Assembly: GCA_902769705.1 (NCBI GenBank)
Contig: CACXPX010000035.1
Location: 1 to 61,906 of the forward strand
Reading direction: 5' to 3'
Length of the DNA stretch: 61,906 nucleotides
Source of the DNA: an uncultured Prevotellaceae bacterium
Lineage (GTDB): Bacteria > Bacteroidota > Bacteroidia > Bacteroidales > Bacteroidaceae
Position numbers and translations under genes: made by a program. Positions 17,516-25,347 of this stretch are shown here, in pieces. The notes below the pieces were generated by a model that was not told the origin of the DNA, made no database searches, and saw nothing but the letters and a program-made list of their open reading frames with translations. Positions within the stretch are counted from its first letter, which is position 1; each line of letters opens with the position of its first letter.

Positions 17516-17606
17516 GCGGGCATAGTGTAAAGGTAGCACACAGGCTTTCGGGGCCTGAATGTCGGCTTCCAATCCGATAGTGGGGGTTCGAGTCCTCCTG
17601 CCCGTG
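17516..17606 (+). tRNA. tRNA with anticodon UCG, discriminator G, extra arm (predicted CGA-reading tRNA-Trp)
   Basis: 91 nt. Acceptor GCGGGCA / TGCCCGT (G-U at the first pair), discriminator G73 (17606) as in tRNA-Trp. D arm GTG...CAC. Anticodon stem CAGGC / GCCTG with loop TTTCGGG, so positions 34-36 are U-C-G (17548-17550), complementary to CGA. T arm GGGGG TTCGAGT CCTCC. The region between anticodon and T arms contains a 5-bp stem GTCGG / CCGAT (17561-17578) with 8-nt loop CTTCCAAT, which contains CCA, the Trp anticodon (or UCC if counted from the 5' side). It lies 54 bp after the UCA tRNA with no promoter of its own visible, so the two are probably co-transcribed. The amino acid is inferred from G73, the CCA loop and the CGA/TGG alignment of the recoded genes. 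An Arg identity is not excluded. Confidence 0.75.
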
Positions 17607-17616
17607 CTAAAGAGAA

Positions 17617-17692
17617 AATAGCCTCTCCCCAGTCCCCTCATTCCCGAGCAAGGCTCGCCTACCCGTAGCTTTTCCCGTGGGGAAGGGAGATT
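17617..17692. repeat. Short intergenic repeat after the tRNA pair
   Basis: The stretch with 'cctcattcccgagcaaggct', 'cctacccgtagc' and 'cccgtggggaagggag' recurs in diverged form at about 60686-60748. The CTCTCCCC...GGGGAAGGGAG arms can pair and may terminate the tRNA transcript. Confidence 0.5.
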
Positions 17693-17704
17693 ATAAAAGC
17701 ATCT

Positions 17705-18706
17705 ATGGAAGACGAGAAGATACAACAGCAGCCGCATCCTAAAGACAACTTCAAGGCGTGGTCGGACCCGATGTTTGAAGACCTGCGCCGTATGTTCTCG
17801 CGCTCACGTCTTCGTGAGGTGCTGACTCATAGCAGTTTCTACGAGCAGGAGGGCAAGGGCAACAGCCGGTATGTGTTTGCTGGGATGTTTGTGTTCAAGG
17901 GAATGGTGGCCGACGTGCTTTTCCATTATTACACGGGCGAGGGTACTCGGCTTCAGCATGTGTTGGGCAATCTGTTCAGGCAGGAGCGCCTTGAGCAGTT
18001 GTTCGACGAATGGCAGCTTAGGCAGTTTGCCCGCGCTGGCGAGTCGTTCGATATTGGCAAGCACAAGCACATCTTTGTCTATGCCATCATGGGGTATGTG
18101 AGCACACTGGACGAGAATACCCGCAACTGGTTCATCTCGAAATATATCATCAACAAGGATACCGAACATCTTCTGAGCCACTGGAAGCGCAACAGCGACC
18201 TGCTGGCACAGGCCGACGATATGGTGAGGCAGACCGACGGGCGACGGCTCACGCTGGAGATGGAGGTGACGGAAGACGGGTTGAACAGGGCGAAGGCCAT
18301 GCTTTCGGATGGTACGGTGCTTTGCGAGGCTGTGAGCAAGAGTTGGCGTTACGCCCGAACAAAGGTGACAAAGATGGCGCTGAACCTTTTGGCAATGCCC
18401 AGCAGAAAGTATCTGCTCTCGAATCCCGAATACCAAGCGCGTGTGTTGGAACGCAAAAAGGCTGAACAGGAACAGCGCAGGGCAGAGGTGGAGGAGCGCG
18501 AAGCACAGAAGAAAGAGGCTCGCGAGAAGCGCAAGGAGGATTGGAAAGCAGAGTGCAGGGCTCGCGATGCGAAACGTCGTGCGAGTCAGGCAGCCGCAAA
18601 GAAACGCAAGGCAGAGAATGCCGCCCGTGCCGCTGCCAAAGCCGCAAAGGAGTCACGCCCGATGAGTGCGAAGAAACGCCGTTTCTTGGAAGACAAGAAG
18701 AAATAA
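17705..18706 (+). CDS. Degenerate RNase III-like protein with basic tail
   Basis: 333 residues. The N-terminal ~130 follow the RNase III fold: 'LREVLTHSSFYEQEGKGNSR' matches the 'aLTHrSy..e...N.rl' helix, and 'FVYAIMGYVSTLDENTRNWF' matches the 'fEAliGAiylD' helix. The catalytic Glu/Asp signature (ERLEFLGD) is replaced by SRYVFAGM, so it is probably not a nuclease. Residues ~180-235 resemble a dsRNA-binding domain. The last ~100 residues are a Lys/Arg/Ala-rich helix. Cytosolic RNA-binding role inferred. It begins 98 bp downstream of the UCG tRNA in the same direction and could be co-transcribed with the two tRNAs, which makes a link to tRNA processing or stability worth testing. It uses CGA in ordinary Arg context (e.g. 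at GRRL). Confidence 0.65.
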   Translation: MEDEKIQQQPHPKDNFKAWSDPMFEDLRRMFSRSRLREVLTHSSFYEQEGKGNSRYVFAGMFVFKGMVADVLFHYYTGEGTRLQHVLGNLFRQERLEQLFDEWQLRQFARAGESFDIGKHKHIFVYAIMGYVSTLDENTRNWFISKYIINKDTEHLLSHWKRNSDLLAQADDMVRQTDGRRLTLEMEVTEDGLNRAKAMLSDGTVLCEAVSKSWRYARTKVTKMALNLLAMPSRKYLLSNPEYQARVLERKKAEQEQRRAEVEEREAQKKEAREKRKEDWKAECRARDAKRRASQAAAKKRKAENAARAAAKAAKESRPMSAKKRRFLEDKKK

Positions 18707-18728
18707 CAATACTTTGCGCCTGCAGGTT

Positions 18729-18759
18729 TTTGTTATTCAGTTATTTTTTTGTATATTTG
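18729..18759 (+). promoter_or_regulatory. Promoter of the pepC-type peptidase gene
   Basis: -33 TTTG (18729-18732), 19 bp, -7 TATATTTG (18752-18759), about 30 bp before the ATG. Confidence 0.75.
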
Positions 18760-18790
18760 CACGTAGAAAACCAATATCAGAAAAAACGAT

Positions 18791-20194
18791 ATGAACAAAC
18801 ATTTCTTTTTAGCACTGTGCATGCTGGCATCACTGTCGGCTTCGGCACAGAAAACCGATGGGGGAATCACGCAGCAGATGCTTCAGCAGATGGAGAAGGC
18901 TCAGGCTGCCACCCCACAGCAGAAGGCTCTTTTCAATGCCATTTCGCAGTTCTCGATAGACGACTTGGCCAAGAACTTTGCCAATCAGGGCGACTTCGAC
19001 ACTCACTTCAGCATTGAGACGCCCAAGCAGAGCATCCACGACCAGAAGTCGAGTGGCCGCTGCTGGATGTTCTCGGGGCTGAACGTGCTGCGTGCCAACT
19101 TTGCCAAGCAGCATGAGGACACTCTGGCTGTGGAGTTCTCTCACGACTATTTGTTCTTCTACGACCAGCTGGAGAAGGCCAACCTGATGCTTCAGGGCGT
19201 CATCGACTGCGCACAGAAGCCCATCGACGACTTGCGCGTGCAGTTCTTCTTCCACCATCCCATCAACGATGGAGGTACGTTCTGCGGCGTGGCCGACTTG
19301 GCCAGCAAGTACGGACTGGTGCCGAAGGGCCTGCAGCCTGAGACCTATAGTGCTGACAACACCAGTCGCATGCAGCGTGTGGTGAGCTCGAAGCTGCGCG
19401 AATTCGGATTGGAGCTGCGCCAGATGGTGGCCGACAAGAAGAGACCTGCCGCCATTGCCAGTCGCAAGACGGAGATGCTGACGGCCATCTACCGCATGCT
19501 CTGCCTGACGCTGGGCGAGCCCGTGAAGGAGTTCACTTATGCTCATGTGGACAAGTACGGCAAGCAGGTGGGCGAGCCGCGCCGATACACGCCGAAGGAG
19601 TTCTATGCCGAGACGGTGGGTGGCGACTTGAACGGCACTTTCATCATGGTGATGAACGACCCGCGAAGACCTTATTACAAGACTTTCGAGGTGGAATACG
19701 ACCGTCATACCTACGACGGACACAACTGGAAGTACCTGAACCTCCCGATGGAGGACATCGAGAAGCTGGCCATTGCGTCGTTGAAAGACGGCAGGAAACT
19801 GTATTCCAGCTATGACGTAGGCAAGCAGTTCGACCGCAAACGTGGCTATTTGGATACCGAGAACTACGATTTCGAGTCGCTCTTCGGTACAGAGTTCACG
19901 ATGGACAAGGCTCAGCGCATCTCAACGTTCGACAGCGGTTCGACCCATGCGATGACGCTGACGGCGGTGGATTTGGACAATAACGGACAGCCTCGCAAAT
20001 GGAAGGTGGAGAACTCATGGGGAGCAAGCTCGGGATTGGGCGGCTGTCTGATTATGACCGACCGTTGGTTCCGTGAATACATGTTCCGCCTGGTGGTTGA
20101 CAAGAAGTATGTTCCCGAAGAGACTTTGCGCCAGTTCGAACAGAAGCCGTTGATGGTGATGCCGGAGGATCCGTTGTTCCAAATGGACGAGTAG
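18791..20194 (+). CDS. pepC: C1-family peptidase (bleomycin hydrolase/aminopeptidase C type)
   Basis: 467 residues. The papain-like triad is visible: Gln and Cys in 'QKSSGRCWMFSGLNVLRANF', His in 'DSGSTHAMTLTAVDLD', Asn in 'KWKVENSWG'. Length and the N-terminal 'DFDTHFSIETPKQSIHDQ' are those of PepC/bleomycin hydrolase. Unlike cytosolic PepC it has an N-terminal signal peptide (NKHFFLALCMLASLSASAQ), as is usual for Bacteroidales homologues, so it acts in the periplasm or outside, probably on peptides. It has its own consensus promoter and a repeat-filled 3' flank. Confidence 0.88.
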   Translation: MNKHFFLALCMLASLSASAQKTDGGITQQMLQQMEKAQAATPQQKALFNAISQFSIDDLAKNFANQGDFDTHFSIETPKQSIHDQKSSGRCWMFSGLNVLRANFAKQHEDTLAVEFSHDYLFFYDQLEKANLMLQGVIDCAQKPIDDLRVQFFFHHPINDGGTFCGVADLASKYGLVPKGLQPETYSADNTSRMQRVVSSKLREFGLELRQMVADKKRPAAIASRKTEMLTAIYRMLCLTLGEPVKEFTYAHVDKYGKQVGEPRRYTPKEFYAETVGGDLNGTFIMVMNDPRRPYYKTFEVEYDRHTYDGHNWKYLNLPMEDIEKLAIASLKDGRKLYSSYDVGKQFDRKRGYLDTENYDFESLFGTEFTMDKAQRISTFDSGSTHAMTLTAVDLDNNGQPRKWKVENSWGASSGLGGCLIMTDRWFREYMFRLVVDKKYVPEETLRQFEQKPLMVMPEDPLFQMDE

Positions 20195-20289
20195 CCGGGC
20201 AGAAGGGCTTTTAAAAGTTTAAAGGGGAGTGGAAGGCTTAAAGAGACAAATGTTTCGCCAATTAGGAATATACAAGTAGACCTTTTCGG

Positions 20290-20580
20290 GCAAAGAGCGG
20301 CCTGCAAGGCCAACCTGCTCATAGCCCAGGGCATCGCCCTGGGTATCGGGCGTGCAAGGGAGGGCGCGCTGTAAGTGCAAAAGCTCTTCCCCTTTTAATG
20401 CTTTTGCTTTTAAGCGATTGAAGGCTGCGGCTCAGCATAGCTCGAGCGAGCTCGGCTCTGCATTCGCCTTGTACTTTAATTGCCCCTGTAGGGCGCTGGT
20501 TTGCTCCCAATTCTTTCCCCAGGGCGTGCCCTGGGCTAGTTGGTGCTGCCCCCTTCAGGGGCGTTTGGGTTTTACTGCTA
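20290..20580. repeat. REP-like GC-rich palindromic repeat, copy 4
   Basis: 'agagcggcctgcaaggcc', 'cccagggcatcgccctggg', 'cccctgtagggcg' and 'ccccttcaggggcg' modules. It is split by the 55-bp repeat. Confidence 0.7.
20414..20472 (-). repeat. ~55-bp GAGCCGAGCTCGCTCGAGC repeat, copy 1
   Basis: On the minus strand it reads GCAGAGCCGAGCTCGCTCG then AGCTATGCTGAGCCGCAGCC. Other copies are at 61168-61222, 61333-61404 (as part of a 71-nt insert) and 61726-61785. Confidence 0.7.
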
Positions 20581-20590
20581 TATCATTCCC

Positions 20591-22096
20591 TTATTCCTCG
20601 GTTTGCGTTTTCGGCCAATTGACCAGGAACAGCGTTTCGGTGGCTCGCGTGAAGGCGGTGTAGAGCCAATGGATATAGTCGGGGGTGAGCATTTCATCGG
20701 TCATGTATCCTTGGTCGATGTAGACGTGTGCCCATTGTCCGCCCTGAGCCTTGTGGCAAGTCACGGCGTAGGCGTATTTGATTTGCAGAGCGTTGAAGTG
20801 CTGGTCTTCGCGCAGCCGTTTCATCCGGTCGGCTTTCAGCGGGATGTCGGCATAGTCTTCCAACACATTATTATATAATTGGTCGCTTTGCTCGCGGGTG
20901 AGTGCGGGCGCTTCGGCTGTGAGCGTGTTGAGGAGCACGGTGGCTTGCAGTTCCAGGTTGTCGTAATCGGGGAATTGCATCGTAACATCAGCAAAGGTGA
21001 ATCCATAAAGCTCGCGTATGTGGCGCACGCGTTGAACACGGGCACAGTCGCCGTTGGCGATGAAGGATAAACTGGGTGTTGGGTGTTGGGTGCTAGGTGA
21101 TGGTTGTTGGGTGTCGGTTGATGGGGGATTGTCTTTTGGCAACCAGTAATAATTGTTCTTCACAATCAGCAATTGGTCGCCAGAGCAGAGCATGTCCTCG
21201 CGTCCGAGGATGGTGTTCCGAATGCCGATGTTGTAAGCGTTGCAACGTTTGTTTGAACGAGTGACAATCATGGTTTCGTCGATTCCCACACGGCTGTAGC
21301 TGCTGCTAATGGCCTCGATGAGTTCGTTGCCGGGTACCATTCGCAAGTCTGCAAAGCCGCTGAAACGGATTTGTGGCAGCTGGGTCACCTCGTCGTGAGT
21401 AATCATCTGCCGAATGGCTGTGGCGTTCATCAATATTCCGCTTTCCTGACTTTGTCGCAACACCTCGTTCAGGTCGGCCTCGTGGACATCCAATCCGTAT
21501 CCCCGCATCCATTCTGCATCGAGTGCTGGCGACTCATTCATGCCTACGGGTGGAAGCTGGGCGCTGTCGCCGATGAGCATCAACCGGCAGGTGCGTCCAC
21601 CATAGACGTAGGAAACAAGGTCATCAAGCAGGTTGCCGCTCCCGAATTGGGTGTTGTTGGCCATTTGCCCCTCTTGCTGGGAGAAGGACTGGGTGTGGTA
21701 GGAGGAATTGGCAATCATGGACGACTCGTCGACCAAGAAGAGGGTGTTGGAATGCAAATTGTCGTTGAGGTTGAAGTCGCCCATCAGCGACCGTTGGCGA
21801 TAGATCTTGCGATGGATGGTGAAGGCTGGGTGCCCGCTGTTTTGTTCAAAAACCTTAGCCGCGCGTCCCGTAGGTGCAAGGAGCACCACTTTCTGCCCCA
21901 GTTTGACCAACGCCTGAACGATGGCAGAAGCCAACGAGGTCTTTCCTGTGCCAGCAGAGCCACGTAGAATCATCAGCGCTGAGGGCGACGGATTGGCCAC
22001 AAAAGCTGCGAATTCGCGGATAGCATGCTCTTGGTCGGCGGTGGGTTGAAGGCCAAACTGTTGGCGTATTTGGAAGATTAATGAGTCGATAGGCAT
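20591..22096 (-). CDS. RecD-like/UvrD-C superfamily 1 DNA helicase
   Basis: 501 residues. Motif I is 'ILRGSAGTGKTSLASAI' (Walker A); 'LLAPTGRAAKVF' is motif Ia; 'FLVDESSMI' is motif II (DE..); 'LMLIGDSAQLPPVG' motif III; 'YAYAVTCHKAQGGQW' motif V and 'LYTAFTRATETLFLV' motif VI. These are the AAA_30/UvrD_C_2 features of RecD2- and Dda-like 5'-3' helicases. It lacks the N-terminal RecD2 extension, so it is the short Bacteroidetes type. A Gln/Pro/Ser/Thr insert of about 20 residues near position 330 is encoded by CCCAACA-type heptamers. Role in repair is inferred from the family. Confidence 0.88.
   Translation of the reverse strand: MPIDSLIFQIRQQFGLQPTADQEHAIREFAAFVANPSPSALMILRGSAGTGKTSLASAIVQALVKLGQKVVLLAPTGRAAKVFEQNSGHPAFTIHRKIYRQRSLMGDFNLNDNLHSNTLFLVDESSMIANSSYHTQSFSQQEGQMANNTQFGSGNLLDDLVSYVYGGRTCRLMLIGDSAQLPPVGMNESPALDAEWMRGYGLDVHEADLNEVLRQSQESGILMNATAIRQMITHDEVTQLPQIRFSGFADLRMVPGNELIEAISSSYSRVGIDETMIVTRSNKRCNAYNIGIRNTILGREDMLCSGDQLLIVKNNYYWLPKDNPPSTDTQQPSPSTQHPTPSLSFIANGDCARVQRVRHIRELYGFTFADVTMQFPDYDNLELQATVLLNTLTAEAPALTREQSDQLYNNVLEDYADIPLKADRMKRLREDQHFNALQIKYAYAVTCHKAQGGQWAHVYIDQGYMTDEMLTPDYIHWLYTAFTRATETLFLVNWPKTQTEE
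21075..21126 (-). repeat. CCCAACA heptamer run inside the helicase gene
   Basis: It encodes the in-frame stretch STDTQQPSPSTQHPTPS between conserved helicase segments; no frameshift results. Confidence 0.7.
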
Positions 22097-22135
22097 CGAT
22101 ATTAAAAAGATTTTCGTATCTTTGCGACTACATTG

Positions 22136-22198
22136 CGAAGTTATTGCATCTCGGCATATTTTGTCATTGAATGACGAAGTTGTTGCATCTCGGCATAA
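22136..22198. repeat. Short direct repeat 'gttgcatctcggcata'
   Basis: 'cgaagttattgcatctcggc' is repeated as 'cgaagttgttgcatctcggc' about 39 bp later, in the divergent promoter region between the helicase and the 22272 mini-gene. Confidence 0.5.
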
Positions 22199-22238
22199 AA
22201 AATAAATGAATTTATTTTATTCTGCACTCGATTTTTAG

Positions 22239-22254
22239 TAACTTTGCAAAGGTA
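22239..22254. promoter_or_regulatory. Back-to-back divergent -7 elements
   Basis: TAACTTTG on the plus strand (22239-22246) abuts TACCTTTG on the minus strand (22247-22254). The plus one lies 25 bp before the mini-gene at 22272; the minus one could serve the helicase with a ~150-nt leader. Another plus-strand TATCTTTG lies at 22117-22124. Confidence 0.5.
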
Positions 22255-22271
22255 AATAAAAGAAACGAGAA

Positions 22272-22376
22272 ATGAAAATAAAACCGAACAATAATTTGCT
22301 ACTGCTGTTATGTGTCGTCGCATTGGTTGTTGTGTGCTTGCTGAGCGTGCTTTCATCGGTTGCACATCAGCCATAA
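22272..22376 (+). CDS. 34-residue membrane mini-protein
   Basis: ATG at 22272 to TAA at 22374-22376. The product begins MKIKPNN, has one hydrophobic segment (LLLLLCVVALVVVCLLSVL) and ends SSVAHQP. It lies 25 bp behind a TAACTTTG box, ahead of DUF3822-rsmD in the same direction, and so is probably the first gene of that operon. A single-pass small membrane protein of unknown role. Confidence 0.55.
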   Translation: MKIKPNNNLLLLLCVVALVVVCLLSVLSSVAHQP

Positions 22377-22427
22377 TATTTCATTTTTCATCTTTAATAT
22401 TTCATCTTTAATCTTTCATTTCGAGAT

Positions 22428-23249
22428 ATGCCCGACTCAAATAACCGAATCATCAATCCACGCGTGAGGCTGAACATGCGCATCAGCCACAACACGATGG
22501 CCTTTGCCGTGAGCGACCATACGGCGGTGAACCAAGTGGTCTTCGAGCCTTACATTGTGAAAAGTGGCATCTCGCTGGCAGCAAACTTGCGCGAGGCTTT
22601 CAAGGATAGCGCTCTGCTGAATCGTGGCTACCAGCGTGCGCAGGTGCTCATCGACTCTCCGGTTCTGATGATTCCTCTTCAGGAATTCGACGAGGCCGCC
22701 AAAGAGACGCTCTACCACCATGCCATCACGGGTTTGGAGGGGTGCGTGGTGCTGCATAGCGTTCTGCCCGACTTGAACGCTGTGGCCGTTTTTTCCATCA
22801 ACAAGGACTTGAAACTGGTCATCGACGACCATTTTGAGGATGTGCGCTTCGTGCATCTGGTGCAACCCGTGTGGAGTCTTTTGTATCAACGCAGCCATAC
22901 CGGTATGCACAGGAAACTCTATGCCTATTTTCACGACAAACGCTTGGAGGTATTTGGGTTTGACAAGAACCGCTTCCGCTTCTGCAACACGTTTGACGCC
23001 GCACATTCGCGCGATGCCGTTTATTTCGTGCTTTATGCGTGGAAGCAGATAGGTTTGGATGCCCAGAACGACGAGCTTTATATAGCAGGCGACATACCTG
23101 ACCGCGAATGGACGATTGACGCCCTGCGCACGTATTGCCGGAAAGCGTATCTGATTAATCCTGTGGCTGAGTTCAATCGTGCTCCAGTCACTCAAATCAA
23201 GGGTATGCCATTCGACTTGCAGACGTTGTTCGTGAAAGGTGGAGGCTGA
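22428..23249 (+). CDS. DUF3822 family protein
   Basis: 273 residues. It matches the Bacteroidetes DUF3822 family, whose actin-like (ASKHA) fold is suggested by 'AFAVSDHTAVNQVVFEPY' and the later 'RKLYAYFHDKRLEVFGFDK'. Function unknown. It sits 34 bp before rsmD, a conserved pairing in Bacteroidales that hints at a role near ribosome maturation; that is inference from context. It ends with TGA. Confidence 0.75.
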   Translation: MPDSNNRIINPRVRLNMRISHNTMAFAVSDHTAVNQVVFEPYIVKSGISLAANLREAFKDSALLNRGYQRAQVLIDSPVLMIPLQEFDEAAKETLYHHAITGLEGCVVLHSVLPDLNAVAVFSINKDLKLVIDDHFEDVRFVHLVQPVWSLLYQRSHTGMHRKLYAYFHDKRLEVFGFDKNRFRFCNTFDAAHSRDAVYFVLYAWKQIGLDAQNDELYIAGDIPDREWTIDALRTYCRKAYLINPVAEFNRAPVTQIKGMPFDLQTLFVKGGG

Positions 23250-23283
23250 AGGAAATGAAAGATGAAAAAAGCATTATTAAGAA

Positions 23284-23877
23284 ATGAGAATCATCACAGG
23301 GCTTTATAAAGGTCGTCATTTTGAGATTCCGAGGTCGTTCAAGGCGCGACCGACGACTGATTTCGCTAAGGAGAATATCTTCAACGTGCTGAATGCCTAC
23401 ATGGATTTTGAAGGAGCTATGGCGTTGGACCTTTTTGCCGGCACGGGCAGCATCTCGCTCGAGCTGATTTCGCGTGGCTGCCGTCAGGTGGTCAGCGTGG
23501 AGCAAGACCGCGACCACGCCCGTTTCATCGACCAATGTATGAAGAAGATTGGTACCGACTGCAGCGTTCTCATTCGTGGCGATGTCTTTCGGTTCGTGAA
23601 GTCGTGCAGGCAGAAGTTTGACTTCATCTTTGCTGACCCGCCCTATGCCTTGCCTGATTTAAACAAAATTCCCGACTTGATTTTCGAGCGTCATCTGTTG
23701 GCGGATGATGGGGTATTCGTCTTCGAACATGGAAAAAACAACGATTTTTCCAACCATCCTTGTTTTCGTGAGCATCGTGCTTACGGAAGCGTTAATTTCT
23801 CGATATTCATGAATCCTGCTGACGAAGAAAGCGAACCGTCAACGGATTCAAATCCCACGTTGTCAGAGCAACGGTGA
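23284..23877 (+). CDS. rsmD: 16S rRNA (guanine-966-N2)-methyltransferase RsmD
   Basis: 197 residues. The SAM-binding motif is 'ALDLFAGTGSISLELISRG', the catalytic N-methylase motif is 'FADPPYAL', and the N-terminus 'MRIITGLYKGRHFEIP' is standard. It methylates G966 in 16S rRNA during 30S assembly. It ends in TGA and overlaps the convergent cls 3' end by 15 bp. Confidence 0.92.
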   Translation: MRIITGLYKGRHFEIPRSFKARPTTDFAKENIFNVLNAYMDFEGAMALDLFAGTGSISLELISRGCRQVVSVEQDRDHARFIDQCMKKIGTDCSVLIRGDVFRFVKSCRQKFDFIFADPPYALPDLNKIPDLIFERHLLADDGVFVFEHGKNNDFSNHPCFREHRAYGSVNFSIFMNPADEESEPSTDSNPTLSEQR

Positions 23878-25323
23878 AAGCAAACGGATGAGTGACTCCC
23901 AAAGGCGGTGAGTGAATGGGCGGCGGTGGGCAAAGGTCTGTTCGTCGACCAGTTGGCAATGGGCTTGGTCTTCAAGGAACACCTGCTTCATACGCATAGC
24001 CATTGCTTCGTCGTAGAAAAAGATATTAGCCTCGAAATTGTTTTCAAAAGAGCGGAAGTCGATATTTGTGCTTCCGCATGTGCATAGAGAGTCGTCTGCC
24101 ACAAGCAGTTTGCTGTGGTTGAATCCCGCTTCATAAAGATAAACCTTCACTCCTGCGTCAAGAGTCTCTACCAGATAGGAGCGCGACGCCCATTCGAGTA
24201 GTTTGGAATCGGGATGGGCTGGCACCATCAGCCTGACGTCAATGCCGGCGAGGGCTGCCGTGCGCATAGCGAAGAGGATGGGCTCGGTGGGAAGAAAATA
24301 GGGCGTTTCCATGTAGACATAGTGCTTGGCTTCGAGCAGAATGCGCACATAGCCTTGCATGATGTCGGGCCATTGGGCGATGGGACTACTCGTCACAACT
24401 TGGGCGAGAGTTGTTGGGTATTGGGTGTTGGGTGTTAGGTGTTGGGTGTTTGATGTTGGGTGTTGGTTGATGGGAGGATAGTATTCATCACCGCTGATGA
24501 GTGTCCGGTCAACGAAATACCAATCTACGAGGAAGGCACGTTGTATGCCGTAAACGGCTCCGCCTTGGACCAACAGATGGGTGTCGCGCCACGCTGTGTG
24601 CTCTGTTCCGCGAAGATATCGCATAGCAATGTTCATGCCACCGATGAATCCCAGCTGACCATCGACGATACAAAGTTTGCGGTGGTTGCGGTAGTTGACC
24701 TTGCTGGTGAATGCAGGAAAGTGGACGGGCATGAAAGCATGCACGTCGACACCGCCAACACGCAGGCGCTCGAAGAAGGAGCTGGGCACACGCCAACATC
24801 CTACGTCATCGTAGATGAGACGGACTTCGACACCTTGGCGAGCTTTGTCGATGAGAACATCTGCGATGAGCCGTCCCAACGGGTCGTCATCGATGATATA
24901 TGTCGAGAGGTGGATATGGTGGCGGGCTTGGCCAATGGCTTTCAAAAGCGAGGTGAAGAATGCATATCCGTCGGTGTAAATCTCCACATCGTTGTCCTTG
25001 AATGGCAAAGCCCAGTTTTGTTGGGTAAACTGTCGGATGAGTGTTTCGTGCTCCTTGGGCAGTTGCAGGTCGCGTTGTTCGACAAAGCTCAGCATAGAGC
25101 GCTTGGTCAGTTGGTCGAGGCTACGCTGGCTGATGTATTTCTCCTTTCGCGTGTTTTGTCCGAAGAAATAATAGAGCACAATGCCCACAAGCGGAATGAA
25201 CAACAAGACGAGTATCCACGCCATAGTCTTGGCCGGCTGTCGGTTGTCCATCAGTACGGCAAAAATTGCTCCTATGATGGTGGCGACATAGATGATGAGT
25301 ATGGCCCAGTGGATGTAGATCAT
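23863..25323 (-). CDS. cls: Cardiolipin synthase (PLD superfamily)
   Basis: 486 residues. Two N-terminal membrane helices (MIYIHWAILIIYVATIIGAI and the 'TMAWILVLLFIPLVGIVLYYF' PLDNc segment) precede two HKD motifs: 'NYRNHRKLCIVDGQLGFIGG' and 'GFNHSKLLVADDSLCTCGSTN'. It makes cardiolipin from phosphatidylglycerol at the inner membrane. Between the two catalytic halves is an insert 'NQHPTSNTQHLTPNTQYPTT' encoded by CCCAACA heptamers (24411-24476), the longest such run in the window. Confidence 0.9.
   Translation of the reverse strand: MIYIHWAILIIYVATIIGAIFAVLMDNRQPAKTMAWILVLLFIPLVGIVLYYFFGQNTRKEKYISQRSLDQLTKRSMLSFVEQRDLQLPKEHETLIRQFTQQNWALPFKDNDVEIYTDGYAFFTSLLKAIGQARHHIHLSTYIIDDDPLGRLIADVLIDKARQGVEVRLIYDDVGCWRVPSSFFERLRVGGVDVHAFMPVHFPAFTSKVNYRNHRKLCIVDGQLGFIGGMNIAMRYLRGTEHTAWRDTHLLVQGGAVYGIQRAFLVDWYFVDRTLISGDEYYPPINQHPTSNTQHLTPNTQYPTTLAQVVTSSPIAQWPDIMQGYVRILLEAKHYVYMETPYFLPTEPILFAMRTAALAGIDVRLMVPAHPDSKLLEWASRSYLVETLDAGVKVYLYEAGFNHSKLLVADDSLCTCGSTNIDFRSFENNFEANIFFYDEAMAMRMKQVFLEDQAHCQLVDEQTFAHRRPFTHRLWESLIRLLSPLL
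24411..24476 (-). repeat. CCCAACA heptamer run inside cls
   Basis: Eight to nine degenerate heptamers, translated QHPTSNTQHLTPNTQYPTT. They sit in a loop between the two phospholipase-D half domains. Confidence 0.75.
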
Positions 25324-25347
25324 GATTGTTCTGTGGATAGTGGATTG

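Larger units (their letters stand above)
20195..20590. other. Intergenic repeats after pepC
   Basis: No gene. It contains a 'gtttaaaggggagtgg' repeat (also at ~4050 and, inverted, ~12100), REP-like modules (20290-20345 and 20484-20580) and one inverted copy of the ~55-bp GAGCCGAGCTCGCTCGAGC repeat (20414-20472). Confidence 0.7.
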
